This document shows, in pieces, positions 53,931 to 64,000 of a stretch of 64,000 bases of DNA; the stretch's first letter is position 1, and every line of letters starts with the position of its first letter. The stretch comes from Nilaparvata lugens (Eukaryota > Arthropoda > Insecta > Hemiptera > Delphacidae). The notes under the pieces were generated by a model. The model saw only the letters and a list, made by a program, of their open reading frames with translations, had not been told where the DNA came from and made no database searches. The stretch covers positions 1-64,000 of the forward strand of contig NW_024090276.1 in assembly GCF_014356525.2 (NCBI RefSeq). The letters are read 5' to 3'. Made by a program: the position numbers and the translations under genes.

Positions 53931-54206
53931 GAAATAATAAAGAGTTTGCTCGATATTGAGCCAGCCATCAATCCATCTGCGGCAGAACCTGCATTTTCTT
54001 GCTCCTAGCATGCATATTTTGCATGCTAGGTGCATGCATTGCAGGAGAAGGTAGGAGTTATCCACTTCCCTGCACACAGAGCATACACTCATGAGATGAT
54101 GACGATCATCTGGCTCTTCATCACTGACATCATCATCATCAACTTGTAAGCTTATGTTCTGCATGCTGAGTCTCCGCATTGTGACATTGCTCCTGAGAAA
54201 TGACAT
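53907..54206 (-). CDS. Small RING-finger protein
   Basis: A leftward 99-codon ATG frame. After a basic N-terminus and an acidic stretch (DDDDVSDEEPDD), residues about 42-79 carry C-x2-C-x11-C-x-H-x2-C-x2-C-x6-C-x2-C (CSVCREVDNS, then QCMHLACKIC, then KCRFC). This is a compact RING-HC zinc fold, the E2-binding module of ubiquitin ligases, with spacing like that of IAP C-termini. It is the first gene of the leftward cluster, next to the right-TIR promoter, as expected of an early host-interacting protein. The frame is unbroken. Confidence 0.72.
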   Translation of the reverse strand: MSFLRSNVTMRRLSMQNISLQVDDDDVSDEEPDDRHHLMSVCSVCREVDNSYLLLQCMHLACKICMLGARKCRFCRRWIDGWLNIEQTLYYFPFLLYLA

Positions 54207-54239
54207 CCTCCTCCTCTCTTCATAGCTACCTAACTGATC

Positions 54240-54533
54240 TTAATTGGCAGGGGCTGAGGACTGGGCTGGGGTTGAGGATTGAGGTCTACTTCTTTTGGAT
54301 GTTGGGGATGAAGGTGGTGAATCAGTATCAGTATCAATATCCAGGATCGAGGGTCGGATGTGTGGGTGTGTCAGGGATGGGGGTTCATAGATGTTTATAT
54401 TAAATGTTCTAGGGGATGATGGTCGGGAGCTGTATGGTGGGGGTGGGGAATGTGAATGGGGTCTAGGATCCACTTCGTGATAGGGGGGAAGGTGGGATGG
54501 GTGCTCCTGATCATTAGAACCATTGCCGCTCAT
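54240..54533 (-). CDS. TIR-encoded proline-rich PPxY protein, right copy
   Basis: Leftward, start 54533 (MSGNGSNDQEH), three bases inside the acceptor GTTTTCAG|AC. The first about 79 residues nearly match the left copy, including PPPPYSSR. The last about 19 residues (KRSRPQSSTPAQSS) are unique because the TIR ends at 54298. The leader intron is 54536-54946. Confidence 0.58.
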   Translation of the reverse strand: MSGNGSNDQEHPSHLPPYHEVDPRPHSHSPPPPYSSRPSSPRTFNINIYEPPSLTHPHIRPSILDIDTDTDSPPSSPTSKRSRPQSSTPAQSSAPAN

Positions 54534-55535
54534 GTCTGAAAACAACATACACACCTTCATCACTATCAATTGCAAACATACTGTGGGTACAGCCTAATTC
54601 TAGGGCAAAGACTTGTTATACATTTTTTAGGTTAGGATGGATTACAACCACCAACTCTATGTATAAGAACCTAATTCACAATTAAACTCTCAACTTGTAT
54701 TGTACTCTATGTATTGGAACCTAATTCACAATTACACTAGTCATTTTTGACTATGTCATTTATTCATTTACTCTATGTATTGGAACCTAATTCAAAATTA
54801 AACTTGTCACTTTTGAATTTAAGTCATTTTAGAATTTAATTGACAGTCTCAAACCACCTACTTCAAAATTCAACTCTTTTGAACTTAATTGTCAAATCAG
54901 GAATATAATATAAATATATATAGCTATAAAATGCACTGGTACTTACTCTTGATGATGATAAAGATGAAAGTAATCCAAAACAAATACACGAAAATCACAC
55001 ACACATGTACTGGCGGCACGACTGCACAAGACACAATGTCCCACTTCTTGCAGAACAACTCCTTTTATAGCCCCCAGTTCAAGATCCCCAGTGATTCATT
55101 TCCAATTTATTCCCGATTTTATGTGTTTTTAATTTTTTTTTTATTTTTTTTTTTTTTTTTTATTTTTTTTTTTTTTTTTTTTGACCTTGAGCTTAGGTTT
55201 GATTGACTTGGGTGACCTTGAGGTTAGGTTTGGTTGACTTGGGTGACCTTGAGGTTAGGTTTGGTTGACTTGGGTGACCTTGAGGTTAGGTTTGGTTGAC
55301 TTGGGTGAATTTGAGGTTAGGTTTGGTTGACTTGGGTGACCTTGAGGTTAGGTTTGGTTGACTTGGGTGACCTTGAGGTTAGGTTTGGTTGACTTCGGTG
55401 ACCTTGAGGTTAGGTTTGGTTGACTTGGGTGACCTTGAGGTTAGGTTTGGTTGACTTGGGTGACCTTGAGGTGAAGGCGGGTTCTGGCACACTTGTGTGC
55501 CAGAACCTGCCTTTTTATACTACTGACAGTCTACT
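54298..55535 (-). repeat. Right TIR of element 2
   Basis: Inverted match to 22612-23869. It holds the PPxY gene start, leader intron with three copies of the CTATGTATTGGAACCTAATT repeat, TATA box (CCTTTTATAG at 55063-55072), T-rich block (55130-55180), 31-bp array and terminal TATACT...GTCTACT. The outer end carries a local inverted repeat GGCACAC/GTGTGCC (55493-55503). Confidence 0.88.
55182..55475 (-). repeat. 31-bp tandem array, right TIR of element 2, 10 units
   Basis: Ten units of TTGACTTGGGTGACCTTGAG followed by GTTAGGTTTGG. Nine contain the complement of TCAAGGTCA; one reads TGAATTTGA. Confidence 0.9.
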
Positions 55536-55753
55536 AACTTTGCTCCCAATTAACCTTAGATGATGTTACAAATGATCAATTGTTTATGAGTAGAACACTC
55601 CCTGAACCAATTTGGAAACCCCCCATCTACTGCAGTCATACACATATCAAGACTTTTTTGACTTTTTGCTTATGAATTACATGATCTATCTCCTTTTCAA
55701 AGATAGTTAGACATAAATGTCAATAACTGATCTGAATTCTTCTGATGGAACCT

Positions 55754-56077
55754 TCAGATTTTTGTCGCAATTTTCGAATCATATGCTTTGAAGTAGACGA
55801 ATAGTTCATCACTGCGTTCCAAAACGGTGTTCTCTCTCCTTGCACAAACAGCACAGTCGAACTTTTTTAGCACATAATGTATCACTACTCCACTCAAGTA
55901 TGTAACCGCACTGGCTCTTAAACCCGAATCTCCCTCATCGTATTGGGTAGTTTTGGCGTAGCTGGTGGATTCGGCATCTTTAACATCATGGAACTGGACA
56001 TTATCATTATAATTTACGCTGTGGCTACAGTTACGGTAACCGTAGCTCGTATCGAGTTCCGGTAAACATTTGAGCAT
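55754..56077 (-). pseudogene. Transposase-like fragment (P/THAP type, tentative)
   Basis: A leftward 107-codon frame with SAVTYLSGVVIHYVLKKFDCAVC. A hydrophobic Tyr-x3-Gly segment followed by a Cys-x2-Cys resembles the C-terminal part of P-element/THAP9-type transposases. The foldback element at 56015-56345 interrupts the 5' side. Weak evidence. Confidence 0.3.
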
Positions 56078-56345
56078 GCACGGCTACCGCTATTTAGTCT
56101 ACATGTGCAATGTGGTGCTTGTGGTTTTTGGTCACATGGTTATGATTTCTAAGTAAATAACTAACTTCATTATTAACTAACTTATTTCTAACTAACTTCA
56201 TTGAAACGATAGGTTATCATAACCGTGTCACCAAAAACCATCAACACCACAATGCACATCATGTAAATAGCGGTAGCCGCGCCTGCGCAAATGTTTACCG
56301 GAACGCGAATGGAGTTACGGTTACCGTAACTGTAGCCACAGCGTA
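56015..56345. mobile_element. Foldback (MITE-like) element, about 330 bp
   Basis: Ends TACGCTGTGGCTACAGTTAC...GTAACTGTAGCCACAGCGTA, with inverted arms of about 130 bases and a short AT-rich centre. TA at each end could be the target duplication. No ORF. Confidence 0.75.
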
Positions 56346-57660
56346 TCATTTGAGGGCTTTGCCAACTCCACTTCCTCATCATCTTCACTGGTGCTGTGAG
56401 CGGTTGATGAGGGGGCGGTCAGCGGCTGTCATGGTAGAGGCGGTTGTTGTTCCAGTGGTTGTCTCACTCAGCTCATGAAGCTCCATTACCTCGTCATCAT
56501 CTGCCTTGCAGTTGATGTTGGGTGTCTCACCACCCCTAACACTCTATGGTGACAAACTTTCTCTTTTTCGCACATAAAATATGTAAAGAATGACAAGATA
56601 GGATCTTTTCATCACTTCCAAACAATCCTCTTCAAAATGAAGGCATTTCAGTGAAGTCTGGCTGAACATCTCCATGACTAATCGGCTGAAACAAATTTTA
56701 GCCGTAACATGTGGTGTCATTGTTACAACTTCTACCCCACTTTGCCAGTTCCCAGCTAACTTTTGAAGTTTTGGGGTGAAAAATAAAAACTTTGAAGAAC
56801 ATTCCAAAAAAACTATGTAGCCTGTCCTTGCCAAGGTGATTGTCGAAATATGTATAGGCTACTAGCAGGACACCTGTGCTTCGCTACGGGAATTAAAAGA
56901 TAAATTATTTTTATGAGATATTTATAATCAAAATTCAATAAAAATCGCTATAACCGGTTTTGAGATCCAACATAGAAACAAAAATTGCTTGCTGAATAGA
57001 ACTGTATTAATTAATCAATACAGTCTCGTCACTGTAATAGAATTTTGTATCTGGGAAGGTGCTCTCCCTAGATTAAAATGTTAACGTATATAGTATTATA
57101 CATTATTGGATGGGAGATGGGAAGAAGAAAGTACATGCTATGATGCTATACTATAGGAGCTGATCTACACCTAGCTATAGGACTATTACAAGTTGCATTC
57201 TTGTATATTATCTTTGATAATATTAATTAGTTACCCAGAAATCGTTATCAGTAATACGTTAGACGCTTCATAAATACTGCAATGTTTTAAAATTTGGTTG
57301 ACAAATTTTTTAACTGAACAGCTGTTATAATCTTTTTTCACTTTCTCATCCTCGCTTTCACTCCACCAGACTTATGGAAAACTGTCTTCTGATCAGCTGC
57401 TACTTAAAGGACCAAAGATATGATTATTTTTATTCAATGAGAGTACTGTATTCACATACTATAACAGATGGGATGAAAAGCAAAAATGTCATAAATAATT
57501 GGCATAGAAACAGGTGTGATCATTAACAAACATAATAAATAATCTTCAAAAAATAATAGGTAATTTTTATAAAATAATCTTCATCTGATCTAAGATAAAG
57601 AGATTATAGTAAGATTATAAGTCAGCATTGTTTGAATGGAAGCATTGTTTTCTGGCTCCT
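56346..57660. other. Transposon-derived interval, no intact gene
   Basis: A Helitron-like terminus in reverse orientation (ACTAG at 56861-56865, hairpin 56873-56889). The leftward frame 56544-56834 has no recognised family. The rest is AT-rich. Confidence 0.45.
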
Positions 57661-57668
57661 TATCTAAG

Positions 57669-57762
57669 GCTATGTACACATGGTAGCGTCGCACCGCGCG
57701 GTTTGAGACGCGCGTCCGACCGCGCGGTTTGAGACGCGCGTCCGACCGCGCGGTGCGATATA
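57669..57762. repeat. CpG-rich tandem repeat at a transposon end
   Basis: Two and a half copies of GACCGCGCGGTTTGAGACGC with GCGTCC between, starting after GGCTATGTACACATGG. The unit is itself partly palindromic (CCGCGCGG, GACGCGCGTC). The setting, just upstream of a MADF-encoding start, suggests the TIR of a PIF/Harbinger element. Confidence 0.5.
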
Positions 57763-57985
57763 CAATGGAGATAATGGCAGCGTCCACATGCACCACTCAC
57801 TCAAATCTGGACGCGCTGCGCACTGCGCCGCCCAGACTTTCAACCTGAACCGCTCAGCGACAGCACAGTTCCCAGTACACTACAGTCAGTTGGACTGTAC
57901 ACATGAGAGCAGTCGGACGCGAGTTTTGATCTAGTTCACTTGTTTTGTGTAGTGATTTTACAGCAACTCTGTTCAGTGTGCAGCC

Positions 57986-58093
57986 ATGGAAATGAACAAC
58001 TTTGACACAGAATTGTTTATAGAAGAAGTAAAAAGTCGACGTGTCATATGGGATGTGGCGAGTCCTGATTACAAGGACAGAACAAGAACTTGA
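57986..58093 (+). pseudogene. MADF-domain fragment (PIF/Harbinger accessory protein)
   Basis: A 35-codon ATG frame, MEMNNFDTELFIEEVKSRR then VIWDVASPDYKDRTRT. The pattern, an acidic helix followed by Leu/Ile-Trp-D and YKDR, is the start of a MADF (Adf-1 type) DNA-binding domain, found in insect transcription factors and in the second ORF of PIF/Harbinger transposons. It stops early, so it is a truncated copy or a first exon. Confidence 0.5.
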
Positions 58094-58713
58094 TTGAATT
58101 TTCAAATTAATCCCTCTTCCACAATCTCTCGCTCGTAGGCTCACCTACCGGCATTTATAGTTGACTAGCTGGCTCGGCCAACTTCGTACCGCCAAATAGT
58201 TAATGCATCTCATGACGAACTTTAGCTGGATGAACACCTTAGGAGGCGCGATGCGGCATTTTGCATCCAGGTGCTTCTTGCTTTTATTGGTTTGAATGGA
58301 ACAACTCACACACACTGAAACGGACATGGCGTGGAACGGTGTGATAAGGCAATCTCCATTAAGATCAACACTTTGTATCACCAAGCCGCGCCTCCTCAGG
58401 TGTGCTTAGTCTTAGCTTAATCAGATGCACTATATTATTTATGAAAATTATCAAACAATCAGTATTTTTCATCTCAATATGGACTTCCTATGAGCTTAGT
58501 TATTGGTTGTACAGCAGTTTGTATTTTTAGATATAGTTGAGTTCAACTTGCTGGGAAATTGAATGGCATATCTCCTTGCTGCTGATTTTCCCGTGCATAT
58601 TCTAAATTTACAGCATTTCGATCTCTGCAAACAAAGCTTGGACATCGTTCCCACCGCGTTATTATTATTGGAATTAAAATTTTGTGAATCAGTAGAAAGA
58701 AAAAATAGAAGAA

Positions 58714-59430
58714 TCTGGTGTGGCGCACACACACAACTTTCCTTGCCATTATGAGAATTGATCACCTGATGCTAGTGTTCACGCGCATCTCAAGTCTACT
58801 TATAAACAAAGATCTGAGCCAGCTGGTGACAGGACGATAACGCTGGAGACATACGAGGTCTGCTATCTCTTCATAGTGAATCATTAAATATAATCAACAG
58901 TTGCCAACAGTTTGGAATTGGATAATCACATTTTCTCGAATTTCGAGCTTATTTTTTATTTTAGGTGAAAATGTTACTGAACATTAATTCATTAATTTTA
59001 GAGATTTTCATGCTCAATCTTTTCCACTCGAATTTTTTTGTTTAAACTGTACCTGAAGCCTGATAATTGAGAATCAAAAATCAAACTTTGCATAGATGTG
59101 GCGGAGCTCCTGAAATTTTTACTGATATGGGACTTGTGGCAGTTGTTAGAGCTTATCAATGACTATTTCAAGTATGAATTTGATCAAAATCGTTGTAGCC
59201 GTTTTTGAGAAAATCGCGAAAAACACTGTTTTTGACTACATTTTCGCCATTTTTGCCTTTTTATCTTGAGTTTCATTTGATCGAAATTGTTCGTGTCGGT
59301 TCCTTATAGGGGTAGAACATTAAGTTCCAAATTTCTAGTCATTCCGTTGATTGGGAGATGAGTTATTGTGCATACATATATACATACACTCATACACACA
59401 CATATATACAGACCAATAATAATAATATCA
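58714..59430 (-). repeat. Dispersed repeat, copy B (inverted)
   Basis: The complement of copies A and C: starts TCTGGTGTGGCGCACACAC, contains AATTGTTCGTGTCGG and ends near CATATATACAGACCAATA. It lacks the ACTTTCCTTGCCC end. Confidence 0.75.
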
Positions 59431-59812
59431 TGTGACCTGGCTGGCTCAGGTCTGGTGTCAGAGTTTTCAGGCAACTGATCAATTTCAGGGCCTCTGACAT
59501 GACAAGTTCAAAATCGCAATTGTGGATTAAATTAGATCAATTTAATTTTTTTCAATTATTAAATTGAAGTACATAATGTGATTAAGTTTGGTTTATGATA
59601 CATTTTTATGAAGGGTTAAATAGTTTATCTGGCCATTGATTCACTTCTTATTGTTTTCTTGTTCTTGTTGATTACAAATAAAAATTAATCCACTTTGTCA
59701 TTGGAGACGCAGCGCTCATACGATCTGGAGAGTTGAGAGTAGCAAGTGATTAGAATAAGAAAAATGAATGTCTAGTCTATGTATCATTAGCAAAACAATG
59801 ACATGCAGGCAG

Positions 59813-59880
59813 GGCCGCCCAAAGGGTGGGGCGACCGGGGCGGTCGCCCCGGGCGCCGCGGTCGTATGATGATTAGCGCC
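59813..59880. repeat. GC-rich transposon terminus
   Basis: AGGGCCGCCCAAAGGGTGGG is followed by a perfect-looking CCGGGGCGGTCGCCCCGG hairpin. A related CGCCCCGGGCGCC lies at 62254-62266. The two may be the ends of one element spanning 59813-62266 that later received the other repeats. Class unknown. Confidence 0.35.
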
Positions 59881-60547
59881 CCGACATTTTCGGTTCAAGT
59901 ACCTTTATTTCACCTTCACGTTAAAGGTCTTGAACCATTTTCTTATCAATCCATTTCTATGTATAACTCATTACTTATATGTGTGGAGTTAATTGTGGCA
60001 TAAACAATAAAAACTTTGGTAAATACAGTCACTCTACGCATAGCATAGGTGTATATTTTTCCAGTCATTGAGTGAGCCTGTGCGCGCCCACTGCCCCTGC
60101 AACCTGCAAGTCGTCATTGGTCGCTTCATTGTCCAATGCTGGGTGATAAAACTTCTTATTTCATACTCTTTTCTAACCTTGTATTCTGCAGGCAAAACCT
60201 ATTAATTTTCAAATTTCCATTGGTATTTCTAAATTGAAAATTTTTCAATTTAGGAATATCAACGGAAATTTAAAATTAAATAGGTTTTAGCATGCAGAAT
60301 ACAAGGTGAGAAAAGAGTATAAAATAAGACAAGCTGGACCAGATAGTTTAAATATGGAGCTGTTCAAGCATAGGGAACTCTTCTTCAACTTCGCTTCCTC
60401 CATTTGATATGATTGTGCTGGAGACAATAATTGAGGATCCTGGAAGTTTGGAAAGTGGCTACAGTCAAATCTCTTTTCAAGAAGGGAGATATAGTCCAGT
60501 CACTATATACATTGGTGCTTGCAATTTATATTGTAGTTCTGATTTTT
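59881..60547. other. Unassigned interval with a small inverted repeat
   Basis: Near 60170-60310 a segment CTTTTCTAACCTTGTATTCT and its complement (AGAATACAAGGTGAGAAAAG) form a foldback of about 135 bases. No ORF. Confidence 0.5.
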
Positions 60548-61370
60548 ACTTTCCTTGCCCTATTACCATAGGTAAGGAAAGTATTGCTTTCCGAAAAAAA
60601 TTAAGGTACCCCAATTTCTAAATTGCTATACGTTTCAAGGTCCCCTGAGTCCGAAAAAGTGGTTTTTGGGTATTGGTCTGTATGTGTGTGTGTGTGTGTG
60701 TATGAGTGTGCGTCTGTGTACACGATATCTCATCTCCCAGTTAAAGGAATGACTTGAAATTTGGAACGTAAGGTCCTTACACTATAAGGTCCTTACACTA
60801 TTGTCCGACACGAACAATTTCGATCAAATGCAATCCAAGATGTCGGCTAAAATGGCGAAAATGATGTCAAAAACAGGGTTTTTCGCAATTTCCTCGAAAA
60901 CGGCTTCAACGATTTTGATCAAATTCATACCTGAAATAGTCATCGATAAGCTCTATCAACTGTCATAAGTCCCATATCTGTAAAAATTTCAGGAGCTCCG
61001 CCACATCTATGCAAAGTTTGATTTTAGATTCTCAATTATCAGGCTTCAGATACAATTTAAACAAAAAATTCCAAGAAAAAAGGATTGAACATGAAAATCT
61101 CTACAATTAATGTTCAGTAACATTTTCAGTTAAAATAGAAAATAAGCTTGAAATTCGAGAAAATGTGATAATTAAATTGCAAACTTTTGGCAATTAAATC
61201 ATTCACTACGAAGTAGCAGACCTCGTATGTCTCCAGCGTTATTGTCCTATCACCAGCTGTCTCATGTATTTGAATAATAGACTTGGGATGCGCGAGAACA
61301 CTAGCGTAAGGTGATCAATTTTCATAACGGCAAGGAAAGTTGTGTGAGTGCGCCTCACCAGATTTTTAAT
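60548..61370 (+). repeat. Dispersed repeat, copy C (full length)
   Basis: Begins ACTTTCCTTGCCCTATTACC and ends GGCAAGGAAAGTTGTGTGAG then TGCGCC. It is a single copy of the unit doubled in copy A, about 820 bases, with a TG microsatellite at 60681-60698. Confidence 0.78.
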
Positions 61371-61379
61371 ATATTATTT

Positions 61380-61986
61380 GGATACATGAGAAAAGTCCAG
61401 AACCAATTTCTTCATGCAAAATTTTCTTGTGCTAGATACAGAGTGGCCCAAAAACCTCCTATTTTCAGTTCATTTTCCAGTTTTCAGCTATTTCTGCCAA
61501 ATCCAGTGATCGGATGTAAAAATTTGCTCCAGCCTATGTTTTAGATTATAAAAATCTGAATAAAATGAGATCATTCGCAACTATCTATATCCATCTCCAA
61601 TAAGTACTGAGTTATGATTTTTCAAAAATGAGTAAAATTTAAAGACAAAATTAATTCTGATGAGTTTTAAATTTTTATCAAAAATATCTTCCGATTTTTA
61701 CCAATGTATAATTCAAAGTCTCAAAGGCGTATTTTTGTGCTCCAAAATCTAAGATCAGGATACAGGTTGATTTTTTCTTTGAATTTCACTCATTTTTTAA
61801 AAAATCATAACTCAGTACTTATTGGAGATAGATAGTTGCGAATGATCTCATTTTATAATCTAAAACAATGGCTGGAGCAAATTTTTCCGTCAGATCACTG
61901 GATTTGGCAGAAAAAGCTGAAAACTGGAAAATGAGCTGAAAATACGAGGTTCTAGACTATTTGTTCCGGTCTTCTCTCATGTATCC
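61380..61986. mobile_element. Foldback element, about 600 bp
   Basis: Ends GGATACATGAGA/TCTCATGTATCC. Long inverted arms (for example ATAAGTACTGAGTTATGATT at 61599 and its complement at 61806) flank an approximately 170-base centre. No ORF. Confidence 0.78.
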
Positions 61987-62264
61987 AAAATATATATTTA
62001 AAAAGCATAACTATAATATAAATTGCAAGCAAACCTCCTTTTTTATGTCTATATTAACTGGACTAAGAAGTTCCTGTGACAACTATAGAGAAATCAGCTT
62101 GCTGAAAACTGCTTACAAAATCTATAGCATGATTATCAAGGAGAGGATGCAGCCCATAATGGAAGTTCTCCTCCTGGAAGAGCAATGTAGTTTCACTTTG
62201 AAATACTACCTCACCACGCTATATTTGGGGGGGGGGGCGCATATCAAAATCTCGCCCCGGGCGC

Positions 62265-64000
62265 CTATTATAATAATAATATTTATTCATGCATGTACAT
62301 TTTACATTAAATGTTTCGCATTTGTCAGTTACAATAAAATCATACAATCTGTCAGGTCATCAAAACCTCCGTGAATTTTTGAAGTCCAAAAAATAAAGAT
62401 GACATCATCTTAACTATTATAATATTTCACTTAGGTTTATTTCTCACACTGTATATGAGAAAAACTTCAGTAAACTGTAGAAACATCTCTCTTGTAGCCA
62501 ACTCCTCAGTAGTCTCTTGAATGTTCTTCTATTTGAAGTATCGAGAATTTCCACTGGTAGTGCGTTTAAGATCCTTCGACTGACATGCTCTGGCTTAGCT
62601 TCAAAAAATCTTGTTCGATGAGGTTGGAGTCTCAGCATATTCCTTGCCCGTGTGTTGTAGCCATGTACGGTAGCGCCTGTAGTCCACTCGTCCTTGCGGG
62701 AAAATCCATACAATGCAGCCTCCAAGATATACAGACATGGCAACGGCAGGATCTTAGCTTCCCTGAATAACTCTCTGCATGGGGTTCTTGGTGGCTTCCT
62801 AAACATCATTCTCAGTAGCCGTTTCTGCACTCTGAAGGCCATCAATGAAGCGGGTGCCGCACCCCAGAATATCAGGCCATATGTTAGAGCTGGCCGGAAA
62901 TATCCGTAGTACGCTATTCGAACTATTCTCTGGTCCACCTCCCTTATCAATCTTGATATTGCAAACCCCGCTGCATTGAGCCTTTTTAACACCTGATCAA
63001 TGTGACTGTTCCACTTCAGTCTTACATCAACATTGATTCCCAAAAATCCACATTCTTCCACTGGCATTATACTTGTTGCATCCACGGCAAAATCAAAGTT
63101 ATTGGGTGTGTCTAAATAGCCAATATTGAAGCTCATATACGAAGTTTTCTTTACGTTGACTGTCAACTCATTAGCCTCACACCACTCCTTCATGCACTTG
63201 ATTACTTTTTCTCCTTCAATTTTTAATTCTTCAAATGTATCACCTGTCAGTAGGAAATTAGCATCGTCAGCAAATAATACACTGTTTACGGTTGAGGGAA
63301 AATTTCCGGGCAAGTCATTAATATACAGTGAGAACAATATCGGGCCAAGTATAGTTCCCTGCGGCACTCCTTTTTCCAATTGCCGGATTTCTGACCGATA
63401 TTTGTAGTTGATGATTCCCCCATTTCTCTCTTCAATCTCAACTAATTGGGACCTTTCACTAAGAAAAGACTTCAGCCATTTAAAAGCCAACCCTCTGATA
63501 CCATAAAAATGAATTTTCTCCAAGAGTTTCATGATTAAGGCTGTCGAATGCCTTTTTCATGTCTACAAAGAGTCCTAGAGCTTTTTTCCCTTTGTCAAGT
63601 GAGTCATATACTTGGTTAATGAAGTCATTTACTGCAAGGATTGTCGATTTTCCCAAACGAAAACCAAATTGACATTCAGACAAAATCAAAATATTATTCT
63701 CCAGGTAACTGGATATTGTTTTTTGTGCCAATTTCTCAAATATCTTGGAGAAGGGGCTCTGCACTGATACTGGCCTAAAATTGGCTATTTCATTTTTTGC
63801 ACCCTGTTTATGAAGGGGAATAACTCTGCCTAATTTCAAATGTTTAGGGAAGATTCCTGATCTGAACGACGTATTCACAAGGTGAGTCATTACACTCTTT
63901 ATCTTTATCAAGTAAACCACTGGAAATGACTCATTATAAACTTCAAAATACATCCTGAAAAAGTTATCGAATCCCTCATCTGCTGAATCATAATTTGTAT
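62265..64000 (-). mobile_element. 3' part of a LINE, continuing beyond the window
   Basis: Leftward non-LTR element with an (AATAAT)n-like 3' tail at about 62265-62285, a 3' untranslated region up to 62443 and a reverse transcriptase upstream. The 5' part lies outside the window. Confidence 0.82.
62444..63953 (-). pseudogene. LINE reverse transcriptase, frameshifted, 5' end cut by window
   Basis: 63953-63480 carries the fingers and first palm motifs (VIPLHKQGAKNEIANFRPV, ECQFGFRLGKST, FVDMKKAFDSLNH). A frameshift near 63530 leads to 63532-62444 with LEKGVPQGTILGPILFSLYI and catalytic FADDANFL, then the thumb and a C-terminal region (RILNALPVEIL). It is of the Jockey/CR1 type and less like either LINE in element 2 than they are like known families. 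The frame is open past 63953 towards the window edge. Confidence 0.85.

Larger units (their letters stand above)
22612..55535 (+). mobile_element. Element 2: integrated Maverick/adintovirus-like element, 32.9 kb
   Basis: Ends are AGTAGAC...GTCTACT, flanked by AACGTT (22606-22611) and AACTTT (55536-55541), a 6-bp duplication with one mismatch. TIRs of about 1.25 kb lie at each end. Gene content is diagnostic: protein-primed family B DNA polymerase, retrovirus-like integrase with chromodomain, A32/FtsK-like packaging ATPase, adenovirus-type cysteine protease, PLA2-domain protein and penton-like capsid protein. Two LINEs (24936-30332 and 31984-38328) and about 3.6 kb inside the integrase are later insertions; without them it would be near 17-18 kb. 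Most genes carry stops or frameshifts. Confidence 0.88.

Overview
The window looks like nuclear DNA of an insect. It is AT-rich, intron-tolerant and packed with arthropod-style transposons: Ty3/Gypsy, Jockey/CR1-type LINEs, hAT/P-like, Harbinger-like and Helitron-like pieces. Several dispersed repeats look like those of planthoppers (Hemiptera), but that is an impression without a database search. I see no convincing host gene. The content is mobile elements nested in two integrated virus-like elements of the Maverick/Polinton-adintovirus type.

Layout. 300-8382: a complete Ty3/Gypsy LTR retrotransposon with 1.44-kb LTRs, a 4-bp target duplication (GGCA), a primer-binding site, a polypurine tract, a damaged gag and a frameshifted pol. 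9417-19123: element 1, with AGTAGA...TCTACT ends and a perfect 6-bp duplication (CAAATG). It is mostly terminal inverted repeat (TIR), retains one recognisable gene (a phospholipase A2-domain protein), and is interrupted by a 2,500-bp DNA transposon with about 588-bp TIRs (11665-14164). 20983-22434: a tandemly doubled dispersed repeat. 22612-55535: element 2, 32.9 kb, with AGTAGAC...GTCTACT ends, flanked by AACGTT/AACTTT. 55542-64000: fragments of other transposons, foldback elements and a 3' LINE fragment.

Element 2 reads from the left as follows: TIR with a TATA box, leader intron and small PPxY gene; protein-primed DNA polymerase B, split by two LINEs; integrase with a chromodomain, split by about 3.6 kb of inserted DNA; packaging ATPase; PLA2 protein; adenovirus-type protease; penton-like protein; a capsid-like remnant; and an RNase H-fold-like protein. 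A tRNA-like palindrome follows, then a leftward cluster (three small unknown genes, a PPxY protein and a RING-finger protein), then the right TIR with a second copy of the PPxY gene. Stops and frameshifts in most genes show an old, inactive copy.

Points that may be new: all four TIR arms carry 31-bp tandem arrays whose core TCAAGGTCA matches the FTZ-F1/ERR nuclear-receptor monomer site. Both elements carry a tRNA-Gly-like polymerase III module. Many element-2 ORFs start immediately after a consensus 3' splice site, suggesting a leader-splicing programme from the TIR promoters. Element 1 looks like a TIR-dominated deletion derivative that kept only the PLA2 gene.
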